Below, one piece after another: positions 53,844-61,696 of a stretch of DNA of 62,794 bases. A model generated the notes under the pieces. That model was not told the origin of the DNA. It worked only from the letters and a program-made list of their open reading frames with translations, and searched no databases. Made by a program: the position numbers and the translations under genes. Each line of letters opens with the position of its first letter. Position 1 is the stretch's first letter. This DNA comes from Chloroflexota bacterium (GTDB taxonomy: Bacteria; Chloroflexota; Dehalococcoidia; DSGV01): contig JAJYLG010000010.1 in assembly GCA_021787985.1 (NCBI GenBank), positions 1 to 62,794 of the forward strand, in the 5' to 3' direction.

Positions 53844-54608
53844 CGCGCCATTGCCTCCTTGCGCGCCCCGTGACCCCCGCCGATGCGGCGCGGCAGCCAA
53901 GCGCTCGGTCCTGCTCGCGTCGGCCGGCTTTGCGGCATCGCCCCTTCACCAACAACAACGACGTGCAGGGCGCCATAGTTGCGGTCGCAGTGTCAAGCGT
54001 GGGTACGGTTGTGTTCGCTGGCCTCCAGCGGCGCAGAGCGATAAACGACCATGCCACCCGCCGACCGACCGCATCGTTCCGCACCACCAGCCGCTCCATC
54101 TGGAAGCGGACCGCAGACCGTTCGTGAACCGCACCGACTCGCGGCCCGGTCCCTTTGCGTGGCGCGTGGGCCGGCGTCCGCGAAGGCGGCGCATTGCACC
54201 GCCGACGGCCGCATCTCGGCACCGACGAGGCGAACGAGCTATCGCGACGACATCCGGGCCCGCGCCCTCCCGTGTCCGACGGCAGCAATCGCGGATCCAT
54301 ACCGGCAGCAGATCGCGGAGTGGGTCACAGACCGACTGAGCACGCTGCGCTGCGCATGACGGCGAAGGGAGTCAGCGGGCGCAGTGATCGAAGCACGTTC
54401 GAGTGGACCACACTCCCTCCGACCGGCCACCGCGTGGTACGAACCAGACGGTCGACATCCTGCGCTGACCCCATCGCCCACGTCACTTCCTTGTCCGCGC
54501 GGACGTTTTCTTCGGCAGAGAGCCACTTGAAGGGCGCCACGGCCGACGGTGGGAGGGACGGCCGAGCGGGGCGCGGTGGCGAGACGAGATAGTAAAGGAG
54601 CACGCGAG
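53844..54608. other. 765-base stretch without a recognisable gene
   Basis: Lies between the two divergent lysozyme-like genes. Several open frames exist on both strands, but all are Arg/Ser/Pro-rich shadows with no motif. A TTGACA on the minus strand near 53990 could be part of the DUF1906 promoter. A 12-base palindrome GTCCGCGCGGAC at 54493-54504 is followed by TTTT. Confidence 0.5.
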
Positions 54609-55280
54609 ATGCCGTGCCCGGACAACACGTGGGCAGCAGTCGACGTCTCGGCGTACAACGGCAACGGTCCCTAAAGCACCTTCCAGGATCTGTACAACAA
54701 CTACGGCGTGGTGGTCGTGATCATCCATCCGAATGACAACCTTTGGTTCACTCAGCAGTTCCAGAACGCAACTAACGCTGGGCTGGTGGTCGAGGCCTAC
54801 GTGTATCTCTACTTCGACGAGTACTACTACGATCCCACGGCATCTGCCGGCCAGCAATGCACCTACAAGGGCACCGTGCCGGATCAGGTCCAGCGCGCCA
54901 TCAATGCTCTCCTCTCGAGCCCACTTGGAGCGTACTACACCAGAATCTGGCTCGACTGCGAGGAAGAGCCAAGCGTCTGCGCCTCATTTCCGAGCGCCAG
55001 CCAGATCGTGCAGCTCCTTCAGAGCGCGGTCACCCAGATCCAGAACGCGCAGTTCACTGCTGGCGTATACACCCGCGGGAGCTGGTGGCAGACATGCACA
55101 GGCGACAGTAACGCCTTCACCTCCCTGCCGCTCTGGTACGCGAACCCCGATGGCAATCCCGATCTGCTGACGGACTGGAGTGGGTTCGGCGGATGGTACT
55201 GTCCGTCAGCCAAGCAATGGGGACAGACACTCATCGACGGCGTCTGGTTTGACCGTGACACCATCCTGGAAGGCGTTTAG
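54609..55280 (+). pseudogene. GH25-like lysozyme gene with an in-frame stop
   Basis: ATG at 54609 with AAAGGAG 8 bases upstream opens MPCPDNTWAAVDVSAYNGNGP, then TAA at 54672-54674 (codon 22). The frame then continues open for 202 codons: YGVVVVIIHPNDN, VVEAYVYLYFDEYY, RIWLDCEEEP, TAGVYTRGSWWQ and GVWFDRDTI, the strands of a GH25/DUF1906-type barrel. A single nonsense change explains it. Restart at GTG 54708 would lose the first strand and its Asp, so it is probably inactive unless the stop is read through. Confidence 0.75.
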
Positions 55281-55293
55281 GAAGGGACCCGCC

Positions 55294-56517
55294 ATGAAAC
55301 TTCCAGGGCGAACCTCGCTTGCCGCGCTCACCGCAACGGCGCTCCTCGCTGCTGTCCTCGCTTCCGCCTGTGGCGGCGCCTCGCAACGCCATCGGATTGC
55401 TTCCGCTACCCCCACCGCTGGGGCCGCACCCCCGGTACCCCCGCTAACCGCTGTCCGGTTCGTGGACGAGCAACACGGCTGGCTGGGCGGTCGCGGTATC
55501 ATCCTGGCCACCGCTGACGGCGGTCGCTCCTGGCAGAGCGGGTACACCGGCCCGCTGACTATCCTTGGCTTCGACTTCGCTGATCTCAAGCACGGCTGGG
55601 CGCTTGCGGCGCGTGGCTGGAGCCCGGTAAACCCGCCGGGCAGCAAGACCGTGCTGGATACTCTCCTGGGCACGACCGACGGCGGCCGCTCCTGGGTCAC
55701 CGTCTCGGAACTGCCCTACCCAATCTCCTCGCTCAACTTCGTGAGCGCCACGACTGGCTTCGCGATCGCGTACCGGCTCCCGTCCGGACCGCTCACGCTC
55801 GTGCGCACCATCGATGGCGGCAAGAACCGGCAAGCCGTCTCCACCCCAGAGCAGCCGGTCGCAACCTGCTTCTTCGACCGGCAGCACGGGTGGGTCGCCG
55901 CACTGCACCCTGAGCGGCAGGGGGCACCCTTCCCCGGTCTCGCCGTCCTGCGCAGTGACGACGGCGGCCACGCCTGGACCACCTCGTTCACCGTGCCGTG
56001 GCAGGATCTGCAGTCCGGCGGCGGGCCCGTCGGGCCGTTTCCCGTTTCCGCCCAGCTAGCTTGCCGGAGCGACACTACCGTCTGGTTCCTGGCCCACGGG
56101 GCTCCGGAGCACTTCGGCGTGCGGGCCTACCACCTCTACCGCACGCTGGACGCCGGCAGACGGTGGCGGCAGGTCGCCTCTAGCGTCGCCATCCCGCCGG
56201 GACCGGGCCAGACCGGCCCGGTCGGCGCACCCCTCGCCCTGGATGCCGTGGATGGTCAGAATGCCTACCTGCTCACCGTGTGCCCACCTTGCGGCGCGCC
56301 TCTCCCGCGAGTGTCGCTCGCGCGGACGGACAACGGCGGCGCTTCCTGGAGGAACCTCACACCGCCCGTGACAAGCTCCGCAGTGGCGCAGGTCAGCCTA
56401 TCGTTCCTGGCCGCTGAACGCGGCTGGGCGGTCGTGCAAGAGACGATCAGCGAGGAGCCCCCGCGGCTTTTCGAGACCAGGAACGATGGTCGCACCTGGG
56501 TGCAGCGCAGTCCTTGA
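55294..56517 (+). CDS. Lipoprotein with BNR/Ycf48-like beta-propeller repeats
   Basis: 407 residues from ATG at 55294 behind GGAAGGGA. The signal peptide ends in LASAC (Cys about 26). Repeated Asp-box motifs (DGGRSWQ, DGGRSWV, DGGHAWT, DAGRRWR, NGGASWR, DGRTWVQ) mark a six- or seven-bladed propeller of the sialidase/photosystem II assembly factor type. HGWLGGRG and HGWALAARG begin blades. Probably a surface scaffold; it starts 14 bases after the broken lysozyme gene. Confidence 0.8.
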   Translation: MKLPGRTSLAALTATALLAAVLASACGGASQRHRIASATPTAGAAPPVPPLTAVRFVDEQHGWLGGRGIILATADGGRSWQSGYTGPLTILGFDFADLKHGWALAARGWSPVNPPGSKTVLDTLLGTTDGGRSWVTVSELPYPISSLNFVSATTGFAIAYRLPSGPLTLVRTIDGGKNRQAVSTPEQPVATCFFDRQHGWVAALHPERQGAPFPGLAVLRSDDGGHAWTTSFTVPWQDLQSGGGPVGPFPVSAQLACRSDTTVWFLAHGAPEHFGVRAYHLYRTLDAGRRWRQVASSVAIPPGPGQTGPVGAPLALDAVDGQNAYLLTVCPPCGAPLPRVSLARTDNGGASWRNLTPPVTSSAVAQVSLSFLAAERGWAVVQETISEEPPRLFETRNDGRTWVQRSP

Positions 56518-56634
56518 GCGGAGGCGTTGTCGCCGTCGCTGCCGGCCACAACGCCAGATCCCGCTGCAGCTTCATCGCCCGCAGCGTGCCGCAGGCGCCG
56601 GCCGGCAGCGGCTCCCAGGCAGCACCAGCGCCTC

Positions 56635-56736
56635 GGGCGCGCCGAGCGGCTCGACGCCGTCGTCGTCACCGGCGACCCCGACTTCCGTCGCTTCGAGGGT
56701 CGCGTCACCGTCGAGTGGCTGTCGATGCCTCAGTAG
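56635..56736 (+). pseudogene. VapC toxin remnant: C-terminal end only
   Basis: The frame ending at 56736 encodes AERLDAVVVTGDPDFRRFEGRVTVEWLS, the standard last strand and helix of a VapC PIN domain, including the TGDPDF acidic motif. Upstream codons are low-complexity and unrelated, so the N-terminal three quarters are lost. It lies 118 bases after the propeller lipoprotein gene. Confidence 0.65.
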
Positions 56737-56755
56737 CGCCGGCGACCGTCCAGGC

Positions 56756-56787
<32 letters not shown>

Positions 56788-56905
56788 GCAGCAGGCAGGC
56801 GGCTACCCAGGCGGCTTTCCTTGCTGATGAACGCGCACCCGCTCTACTATTGCCGCCAGGCACCGGCTTGCCGCCAGATCAGGGTGTACGATCACCCCCA
56901 CGCGG

Positions 56906-57325
56906 TCACGGCGCGCTGGGAAGCAGCGTGAACGGCTTTCCGCTCATGTTCCGTACCACGCCAAAGTGACGGTGGTCCAGCGTCAGCAGGCGGTCCGTTC
57001 GGTAGCGGTGCGCCAGAATCACCAGCGAGGCGTCTGCCAGGCCGATCGCCTGGTCCCGATACCGCTCGACGATGGCGCAGGCCTCGCGGAGGTCGCCGGG
57101 CTCCAAGCACGGCAGCTCCCAGGCGCCTCCGGACAGCTCACTCAGGACCGCCAGCTCCGCCTCCACTCCTCGTCGGCTCGCCAGGAGGTAGTCCAGCTCC
57201 GCCAGCACGTAGGGCGACACGATGAATGGTCCAGGATCGGCGTCGACAGCCGCGCTCACCTGCGCGCAGTGCGCGTCGCTCGCGTCGAAGTACGCGAGGA
57301 GTCCACTGGTGTCGCAGACCAGCAT
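56906..57325 (-). CDS. vapC: VapC PIN-domain ribonuclease toxin
   Basis: 139 residues. MLVCDTSGLLAYFDASD, SPYVLAELDYLL, and IGLADASLVILAHRYRTDRLLTLDHRHFGVVR supply the four acidic residues of a PIN nuclease. These toxins cleave tRNA or rRNA. The gene starts two bases after vapB. Confidence 0.92.
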   Translation of the reverse strand: MLVCDTSGLLAYFDASDAHCAQVSAAVDADPGPFIVSPYVLAELDYLLASRRGVEAELAVLSELSGGAWELPCLEPGDLREACAIVERYRDQAIGLADASLVILAHRYRTDRLLTLDHRHFGVVRNMSGKPFTLLPSAP

Positions 57326-57327
57326 CG

Positions 57328-57549
57328 TCAGCGATCGCCGAAGCCCACGAGCGCTTCGTCGACCCGTTCCGCAAGCGAAGGATCACCACTGGCGAACAGC
57401 CGACCCCGAGGCCGGGGCCGACCCGCCGCGCGGGCCAGGGCAGCGATCGCTTCGCGGATCAGCTCGGCTTCCGAGCGTCCCGACGCTGCGGCTAGCCGTT
57501 GGAGCGCCTGCTTCAGATCGTCCGGCAGGTAAACGGTGGTCTTGTTCAT
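57328..57549 (-). CDS. vapB: VapB ribbon-helix-helix antitoxin
   Basis: 73 residues from ATG at 57549. MNKTTVYLPDDLKQALQRLAAASGRSEAELIREAIAAL is a ribbon-helix-helix domain that binds its own promoter. The C-terminal tail with DPSLAERVDEALVGF would occupy the VapC site. A TACCAT -10 lies six bases before the ATG, so the transcript looks leaderless. Confidence 0.9.
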   Translation of the reverse strand: MNKTTVYLPDDLKQALQRLAAASGRSEAELIREAIAALARAAGRPRPRGRLFASGDPSLAERVDEALVGFGDR

Positions 57550-57555
57550 GAACGT

Positions 57556-57561
57556 ATGGTA
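57556..57561 (-). promoter_or_regulatory. -10 element of the leaderless vapBC transcript
   Basis: TACCAT on the minus strand, then six bases, then the vapB ATG. Confidence 0.5.
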
Positions 57562-57715
57562 CCACCTATGGCGCCGCACTATCCCCCAGCTTCAACCCCG
57601 ACGATGTCACCCGCTTCGCCTGGGACTGCAAGACCGGCGCCCGTCATGACCCAGACCTCAGCTGCCACCGCAGGCGAGCACGGCTCCGCCGACGCGCGCA
57701 GCTCGATCGGGTTGT

Positions 57716-58192
57716 TCATCGCCGCAGCTCCGCAGGCCGCAGACATGGGCTGACCAGCTCCACCTGCACGTCCGGCTCGAAGCGCCGCTCCGTCACCCGG
57801 CGCACGTCCCGCAGCTCGTGCTGGCCGTATTCGATCGACCGGTCCCGGCTGGCCGCCGCCACCGGGGCGAACAGGATGTCCGCGATGCTATCGCGCACCG
57901 GCTTGAGCACCCCGCCCTCCAAGTTGTCCCGGTCGGTGCGCGGTGCGCCTGGGTAGGCCGCCCGGACCGTGAGCACTGCCCGCCGCACGGCGCGCCCCGC
58001 CGACGCTTGGGCAGGCTCACCCAGCGTCTCCAGCAGCTCCGGCCACTCCTCCACCAGGGACGCCCACGCGGCCTCCCGCGCCGCCTGCCGCACCCGCTTG
58101 CGCGCCCGCTCCACCGGCCGCCAATCGCGGTGGCTGTGGTTCGGCGACAGCGTCCCCCGCAGCCGCCCATCCAGGAGCAGCGGCTGTCGCAC
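57716..58192 (-). CDS. RusA-like Holliday junction resolvase family protein
   Basis: 158 residues from GTG at 58192; the frame runs on through an IS-end repeat, so the start is uncertain. LRGTLSPNHSHRDWRPVERARKRVRQ fits the RusA N-terminus and TDRDNLEGGVLKPVRDSIADILF carries the aspartates of its active site. RusA proteins are typical of phages and resolve four-way junctions. The C-terminal VTERRFEPDVQVELV recurs as a fragment at 52118. Confidence 0.65.
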   Translation of the reverse strand: MRQPLLLDGRLRGTLSPNHSHRDWRPVERARKRVRQAAREAAWASLVEEWPELLETLGEPAQASAGRAVRRAVLTVRAAYPGAPRTDRDNLEGGVLKPVRDSIADILFAPVAAASRDRSIEYGQHELRDVRRVTERRFEPDVQVELVSPCLRPAELRR

Positions 58193-58218
58193 AATCAGCC
58201 ACGGCGCAGTGCCGCGGC

Positions 58219-58339
58219 CTCCCTGGGCCAACCATACAACACCGAGCTGCAACATGCGAACAGGTGTTCGTGTCGGCGTATCACGGCGGGCTCGCTCACC
58301 CCACGGCTGAAGCCGGGGGCTTGCGCTCGCCGTCTGGTC
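58219..58339 (-). repeat. Solo copy of the IS200/IS605 left end
   Basis: 121 bases matching 61151-61272 at about 119 of 122 positions, in the same orientation. It includes the CGGCTGAAGCCG hairpin and runs into the first bases corresponding to tnpA, where it abuts the RusA-like gene. Confidence 0.85.
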
Positions 58340-58368
58340 ATGCTTCCTCACCGCGTCCGAACTCCCGT

Positions 58369-58644
58369 TCAGGCCTGTGCCGCCTCCAGTGCCCGCGATG
58401 CCTGGTAGAGGTCGCGCGCTGTTTGCAAGTTCATCCAGAACTCCGGCGACGTATCGAGCACGCGTGCCAACCGCAGGGCAGTATCGGCGGTGACGCCGCG
58501 CTTGCCCCGGATAACCTCGTTCAGCCGGTTCAGCGGCACATCCATCCGTCGCGCAGCCTCGACCTGGCTCAGGCCGAGCGGCTTGAGAAACTCCTCCAGC
58601 AGGATCTCTCCCGCTGGTGTCGGCGCTCGCTGCTGTGGGATCAT
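58369..58644 (-). CDS. higA: HigA antitoxin
   Basis: 91 residues from ATG at 58644, overlapping higB by 4 bases. PAGEILLEEFLKPLGLSQVEAARRMDVPLNRLNEVIRGKRGVTADTALRLARVLDTSPEFWMNLQ is the HigA/VapI helix-turn-helix family. It follows its toxin, the usual inverted order of higBA. Confidence 0.92.
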   Translation of the reverse strand: MIPQQRAPTPAGEILLEEFLKPLGLSQVEAARRMDVPLNRLNEVIRGKRGVTADTALRLARVLDTSPEFWMNLQTARDLYQASRALEAAQA

Positions 58645-58946
58645 AACGTGCCTCCCTGGTGATAGTCTTCGCAGAGCACCTCGTAGGCGTTCCCGTCCAT
58701 GAAGCGGAAGGTGACACGGTACTGGTCGTTGACGCGGATGCTGTACCACCCAGCCCGCTTGCCCTTGAGCGCTTCCAGGCGGTTGCCAGGAGGTGCCCGC
58801 AGGTCGCCCAGGGCGTGGGCCGCGTTCACCATGTCCAGCTTCCGCCGGATGACCGGCCAGATGACGCGCGGGAGCCGCCGCGCGGCGCTGCTCTCCCGGC
58901 CGTTGAACACATCCTCGGTGGCCGCGTCGCCGAACGACTGGATCAC
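58641..58946 (-). CDS. higB: HigB/RelE-type mRNA interferase toxin
   Basis: 101 residues from GTG at 58946. MIQSFGDAATEDVFNG, then RRKLDMVNAAHALGDLRAPPGNRLEALKG, and GWYSIRVNDQYRVTFRF with YEVLCEDYH are the HigB signature. It cuts mRNA on the ribosome. TAAGGT six bases before the GTG suggests a leaderless start. Confidence 0.92.
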   Translation of the reverse strand: MIQSFGDAATEDVFNGRESSAARRLPRVIWPVIRRKLDMVNAAHALGDLRAPPGNRLEALKGKRAGWYSIRVNDQYRVTFRFMDGNAYEVLCEDYHQGGTL

Positions 58947-58952
58947 GCTGTT

Positions 58953-58958
58953 ACCTTA
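58953..58958 (-). promoter_or_regulatory. -10 element of the leaderless higBA transcript
   Basis: TAAGGT on the minus strand, followed by six bases and the higB GTG. Confidence 0.45.
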
Positions 58959-59140
58959 CACGCTTACCGGTGAAGCAGGAAACACTCAGCTCCCTCATCG
59001 TAATGCCGGCGCTCAGTGGCGCGCCCGCCCGGCACGGCCCGCCATGCCGCGGCCCTGGTTGGCGACCACCCTCGGAGCAAGGGTTTGACGCAGAACGGTC
59101 GATAAACTTTGGCCGACAAACTGCCCCGCTTCGGGTAGGC

Positions 59141-60761
59141 TCAAGCCTTGACATCCTCCCCACGGCTGAAGCCGGGGGATTCCCGCCTCGCTCGTGCTGT
59201 CGCTCCGCCCATAGGAGCCGGAGCCGTAGGCGCAGGTTGTGCAGATTGCGCCCGAGCGGCTCGGTCGCCGGCGAGACGAGCCCGCCTGCGCGCCACTGCA
59301 CGCGGGTGAGCCCCGCGTCGTGATCCTCGCCGCTTGCTACCACTCTGCGCCGGGGCTCCACCGATGTCGTGGCGGACGGAGTAGGCCGCGAGGGCTTCCT
59401 CCACGCAGACGGCGTCGATCACCTCCCCGGTCGCGCGCTCCAGCCGGACCACGTACGGACCGAGGAAGGCGGAGAAGCGGTCCCTCGGGGCGCTGACGCC
59501 ACACGAGCAGTGGTGTACGCGCGTCGAGAGCGACTTCTTCTCCCTCCTCCCGCAGATACAGCGCTGGGACAGGGCGGTGCTCCGGGTCTCGTACTCGTAG
59601 AGCCCGCTGCCAGCGCTTGCAGCCCTGCGACGGGCCTCCGCCATGAAGAGCCCTGGTGCGCGGTTCCTCACTGACCTCCGGAAGCGCTTGCTCCAGGAGT
59701 GGTAGTCGAGCCGCTCGGCCCGCAGGTGCGGGCCGATGGCGATGATCTGGTTGAGCAGCTTGCCGTCCAGGGACCGGCGCTGCTCGGCCAGGCGCCGGTG
59801 AGCGTCGGCGATCTTCGCTCTCGTCCGGCACGCGTTCTGCGAGCGATCCTTCCAGTGACAGCCGCCGTGGATGTGACAGCGCTTGTCATCGAAGCACGAG
59901 GGCGCTCCCATCCGGTGCTGGCGGTCGAGCTTGCGCTGTAGGCGCCTGAGCTCGGCCTGGTGATCGCCGATGCCGTCGGCCAGCCTCGCGCTGAAGGCTC
60001 GGCTCTGCGACACGACGTCTACGGCGGAGGGGCCGAGGTCGAGACTCACCCGCTCGATCTCGACCGGGAGACGGAGTGGCGCTGGCGCGTCCATCACGAG
60101 CTGCGCCCGGTAGGTGGTGTTTGCGCCGACCACGGTACGGGTTATCCGGCAGTATCGGACCTTCCCTTCCGCCACGAGCCGCTCGATACGAGCGAGCTCG
60201 CTGCGCTGGGCCTTCGTCCGGGCCCTCGCCACGGGTATGACGAAGCCCCTTGCACCACTGCAAGCCGACCAGCCGCCCGTCCTCGACCTCGGCTTTCATC
60301 GATCCGTTGCGGTCCTTGCACTCCAGCGAATGCAGCCCGCGTCCCACCGCCTTCAAGCGCGGCTTGCCCGCGAGCCCAAGATGCCAGCGCCTGCTCGTCC
60401 CGAAGGCGCGCGCCGCCAGCACCTGGGCTTCCTGGGAGAGCACCTGCTCGCGCACCCAGCTTCTCCTGAGCGCCGAGCCGTAGCTCATGAGAGCCGACTT
60501 GGTGCAGCCGTGGGACCGGTCGATCTCCTTGAACGCCGCGGTTCGCGCCTTCCCCCCAGGTCGCGCCTTCGTCGTTCCGTAGGCGGGATCGCACTTCATC
60601 GCCCGCGAGCGACGCAGTGCCTCCCGAAGGCAAGCGTTATAGGCGCGCGGTGCAGCGCGGAAGCGGGTCTCGATGACCGAGCGCTGGCCAGCTGTGGCAC
60701 GAAGCGGCCAGGAGACGACGTGGGTCGGCGCGTCCTTCGGGCGCTTGCGCTCGCGGCTCAT
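59141..60761 (-). pseudogene. tnpB: tnpB (RNA-guided nuclease, IS605 family), frameshifted
   Basis: ATG at 60761 to TGA at 59141. The reading frame breaks at a run of four C (G on the coding strand) at 60246-60249. The upstream part ends LVGLQWCKG and the downstream part resumes FVIPVARARTKAQRS, consistent with one extra base. RuvC residues remain: Asp in VSLDLGPSAVD, Glu in AERLDYHSW, Asp in PRDRFSAFL, with the zinc finger CICGRREKKSLSTRVHHCSCG between. TnpB is the ancestor of Cas12 and cuts targets with an omega RNA made from the element's 3' end. Confidence 0.85.
59158..59178 (-). ncRNA. IS right-end hairpin, probable 3' end of omega RNA
   Basis: CCCC-A-CGGC, loop TGAA, GCCG-GGGG: an 8-bp stem with one bulge inside the last codons of tnpB (ESPGFSRGEDVKA). 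In the family the omega RNA scaffold ends here and the guide is the next flanking sequence, on the minus strand from about 59148 downward. That an RNA is made is inference. Confidence 0.5.
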
Positions 60762-61165
60762 CGCGTCCTCTGCTGCGCGACGTACTGCTTGACGACCGCG
60801 AGCGGGGCCCCGCCGACGGTGGCAACGAAGTAACCATTCGTCCAGAGCGCAGGACCCCGCGAGCGCAGAGAGCGGAGCTCGCCGCGCAGCACCCGGCTTG
60901 TGCGGCCCTTGATCGCCTGCACCAGACGGTGGATGCCAGACTGCGGGTCGACCTCCACCAGCAGAGGAACGTGGTCCGGCATCGTCTCAAGCCTGACCCG
61001 CCATGCGCCCTTCTCGCCGACAACTTCGGCAATCAGCTCTTTGAGCCGACGATCGACGTCGCCCACCAGGACGGGTCGCCCGTACTTCGGGCAGAACACC
61101 ATGTGAAAGGCGCACTGGAATACGAGTTCGAGTTCGGCCGTAGCGTCGCGCCTCCCATGGGCCAA
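60758..61165 (-). CDS. tnpA: IS200/IS605 transposase TnpA (Y1 HUH), catalytic motif altered
   Basis: 135 residues from TTG at 61165. FQCAFHMVFCPKYGRPVLVGDV and the C-terminal Tyr in VVKQYVAQQ (128) are normal. The metal-binding HUH motif reads MPDHVPLLVEVD: His65 is kept but the second His is Pro67. Loss of this ligand should abolish single-strand cleavage. Frame is otherwise open. Confidence 0.85.
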   Translation of the reverse strand: MAHGRRDATAELELVFQCAFHMVFCPKYGRPVLVGDVDRRLKELIAEVVGEKGAWRVRLETMPDHVPLLVEVDPQSGIHRLVQAIKGRTSRVLRGELRSLRSRGPALWTNGYFVATVGGAPLAVVKQYVAQQRTR

Positions 61166-61272
61166 CCGTACAACACCGAGCTACAACATGCGAACAGGTG
61201 TTCGTGTCGGCGTATCACGGCGGGCTCGCTCACCCCACGGCTGAAGCCGGGGGCTTGCGCTCGCCGTCTGGT
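61151..61272 (-). repeat. IS200/IS605 left end
   Basis: 122 bases with the CGGCTGAAGCCG hairpin (61237-61248) upstream of tnpA; a direct repeat of 58219-58339 with two substitutions and one indel. Confidence 0.85.
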
Positions 61273-61321
61273 TAGTTCCGAGCCGCGAACGGCCCGGAGG
61301 CTGCTCCGAAAGGACGGATAG

Positions 61322-61684
61322 ATGAACGCTTCCTCAACTCTCCTCGAGATGACGCCCAGCCAGCCTCTCGATGCCTTGCAGGAGGCAATGGGCCTGTCCG
61401 AGGAGGAGTTGGCCGACGCGCTGGGAGCAAGCCACCGCACGATTCAACGTTGGCGAGCCGGTACGGCGTACCCGCAGCAACTGGCGCGCCAGCGGCTTGC
61501 TGAACTGCTCCGTCTTCAGCGAAGAGTTCAGGAGACCTTCGAGGGCCCGGACGCCGTTCGTCGCTGGTTCCACAGCCAAAGCCGCTACCTCGGCGGCATC
61601 ACCCCGGCGGAGGCGGTTCGCGTCGGACGGCTGGACCGAGCGGAAGCGGCCCTGGAAGCTCTCGACTCTGGCATATTCCTGTAG
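61322..61684 (+). CDS. Xre/MbcA/ParS-type antitoxin
   Basis: 120 residues with AAAGGA upstream. LQEAMGLSEEELADALGASHRTIQRWRAGTAYPQ is an Xre-like helix-turn-helix. The C-terminal half (EGPDAVRRWFHSQSRYLGGITPAEAV) is the toxin-binding MbcA/ParS domain. It precedes a RES gene by 12 bases, the known antitoxin-toxin order. Confidence 0.9.
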   Translation: MNASSTLLEMTPSQPLDALQEAMGLSEEELADALGASHRTIQRWRAGTAYPQQLARQRLAELLRLQRRVQETFEGPDAVRRWFHSQSRYLGGITPAEAVRVGRLDRAEAALEALDSGIFL

Positions 61685-61696
61685 GGTCATCACCCA

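Larger units (their letters stand above)
59149..61272 (-). mobile_element. IS200/IS605 family insertion sequence, decayed
   Basis: About 2.1 kb with tnpA and tnpB in the same direction, overlapping by ATGA, and subterminal hairpins based on CGGCTGAAGCCG at both ends. There are no inverted terminal repeats, as expected for this family. The left end (61151-61272) is repeated at 58219. Both genes carry lesions, so the element is probably immobile unless helped in trans. Precise tips are not certain. Confidence 0.85.

Noticed and set aside
54493-54504. GTCCGCGCGGAC palindrome followed by TTTT as a terminator
   Set aside because: A usable stem has only four base pairs after allowing a loop, and no gene ends just upstream on that strand.
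54155-54592. Open frame of 145 codons in the gap between lysozyme-like genes
   Set aside because: Arg/Ser/Thr/Gly-rich, no ribosome binding site and no motif; overlapped by equally long frames on the other strand.
47137-56736. The two VapC pieces as halves of one gene split by insertion of the island
   Set aside because: The N-terminal piece is on the minus strand and the C-terminal piece on the plus strand, so an inversion would also be required; nothing at the breakpoints supports it.
57571-57715. Possible gene remnant reading NPDDVTRFAWDCKTG between vapB and the RusA-like gene
   Set aside because: Only a short stretch looks protein-like and I cannot assign it to any family, so no feature is claimed.
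58256-58717. Extension of the RusA-like frame across higA and higB
   Set aside because: It runs through the IS end and in another frame of higBA, with Arg/Gly-rich composition typical of a shadow frame.
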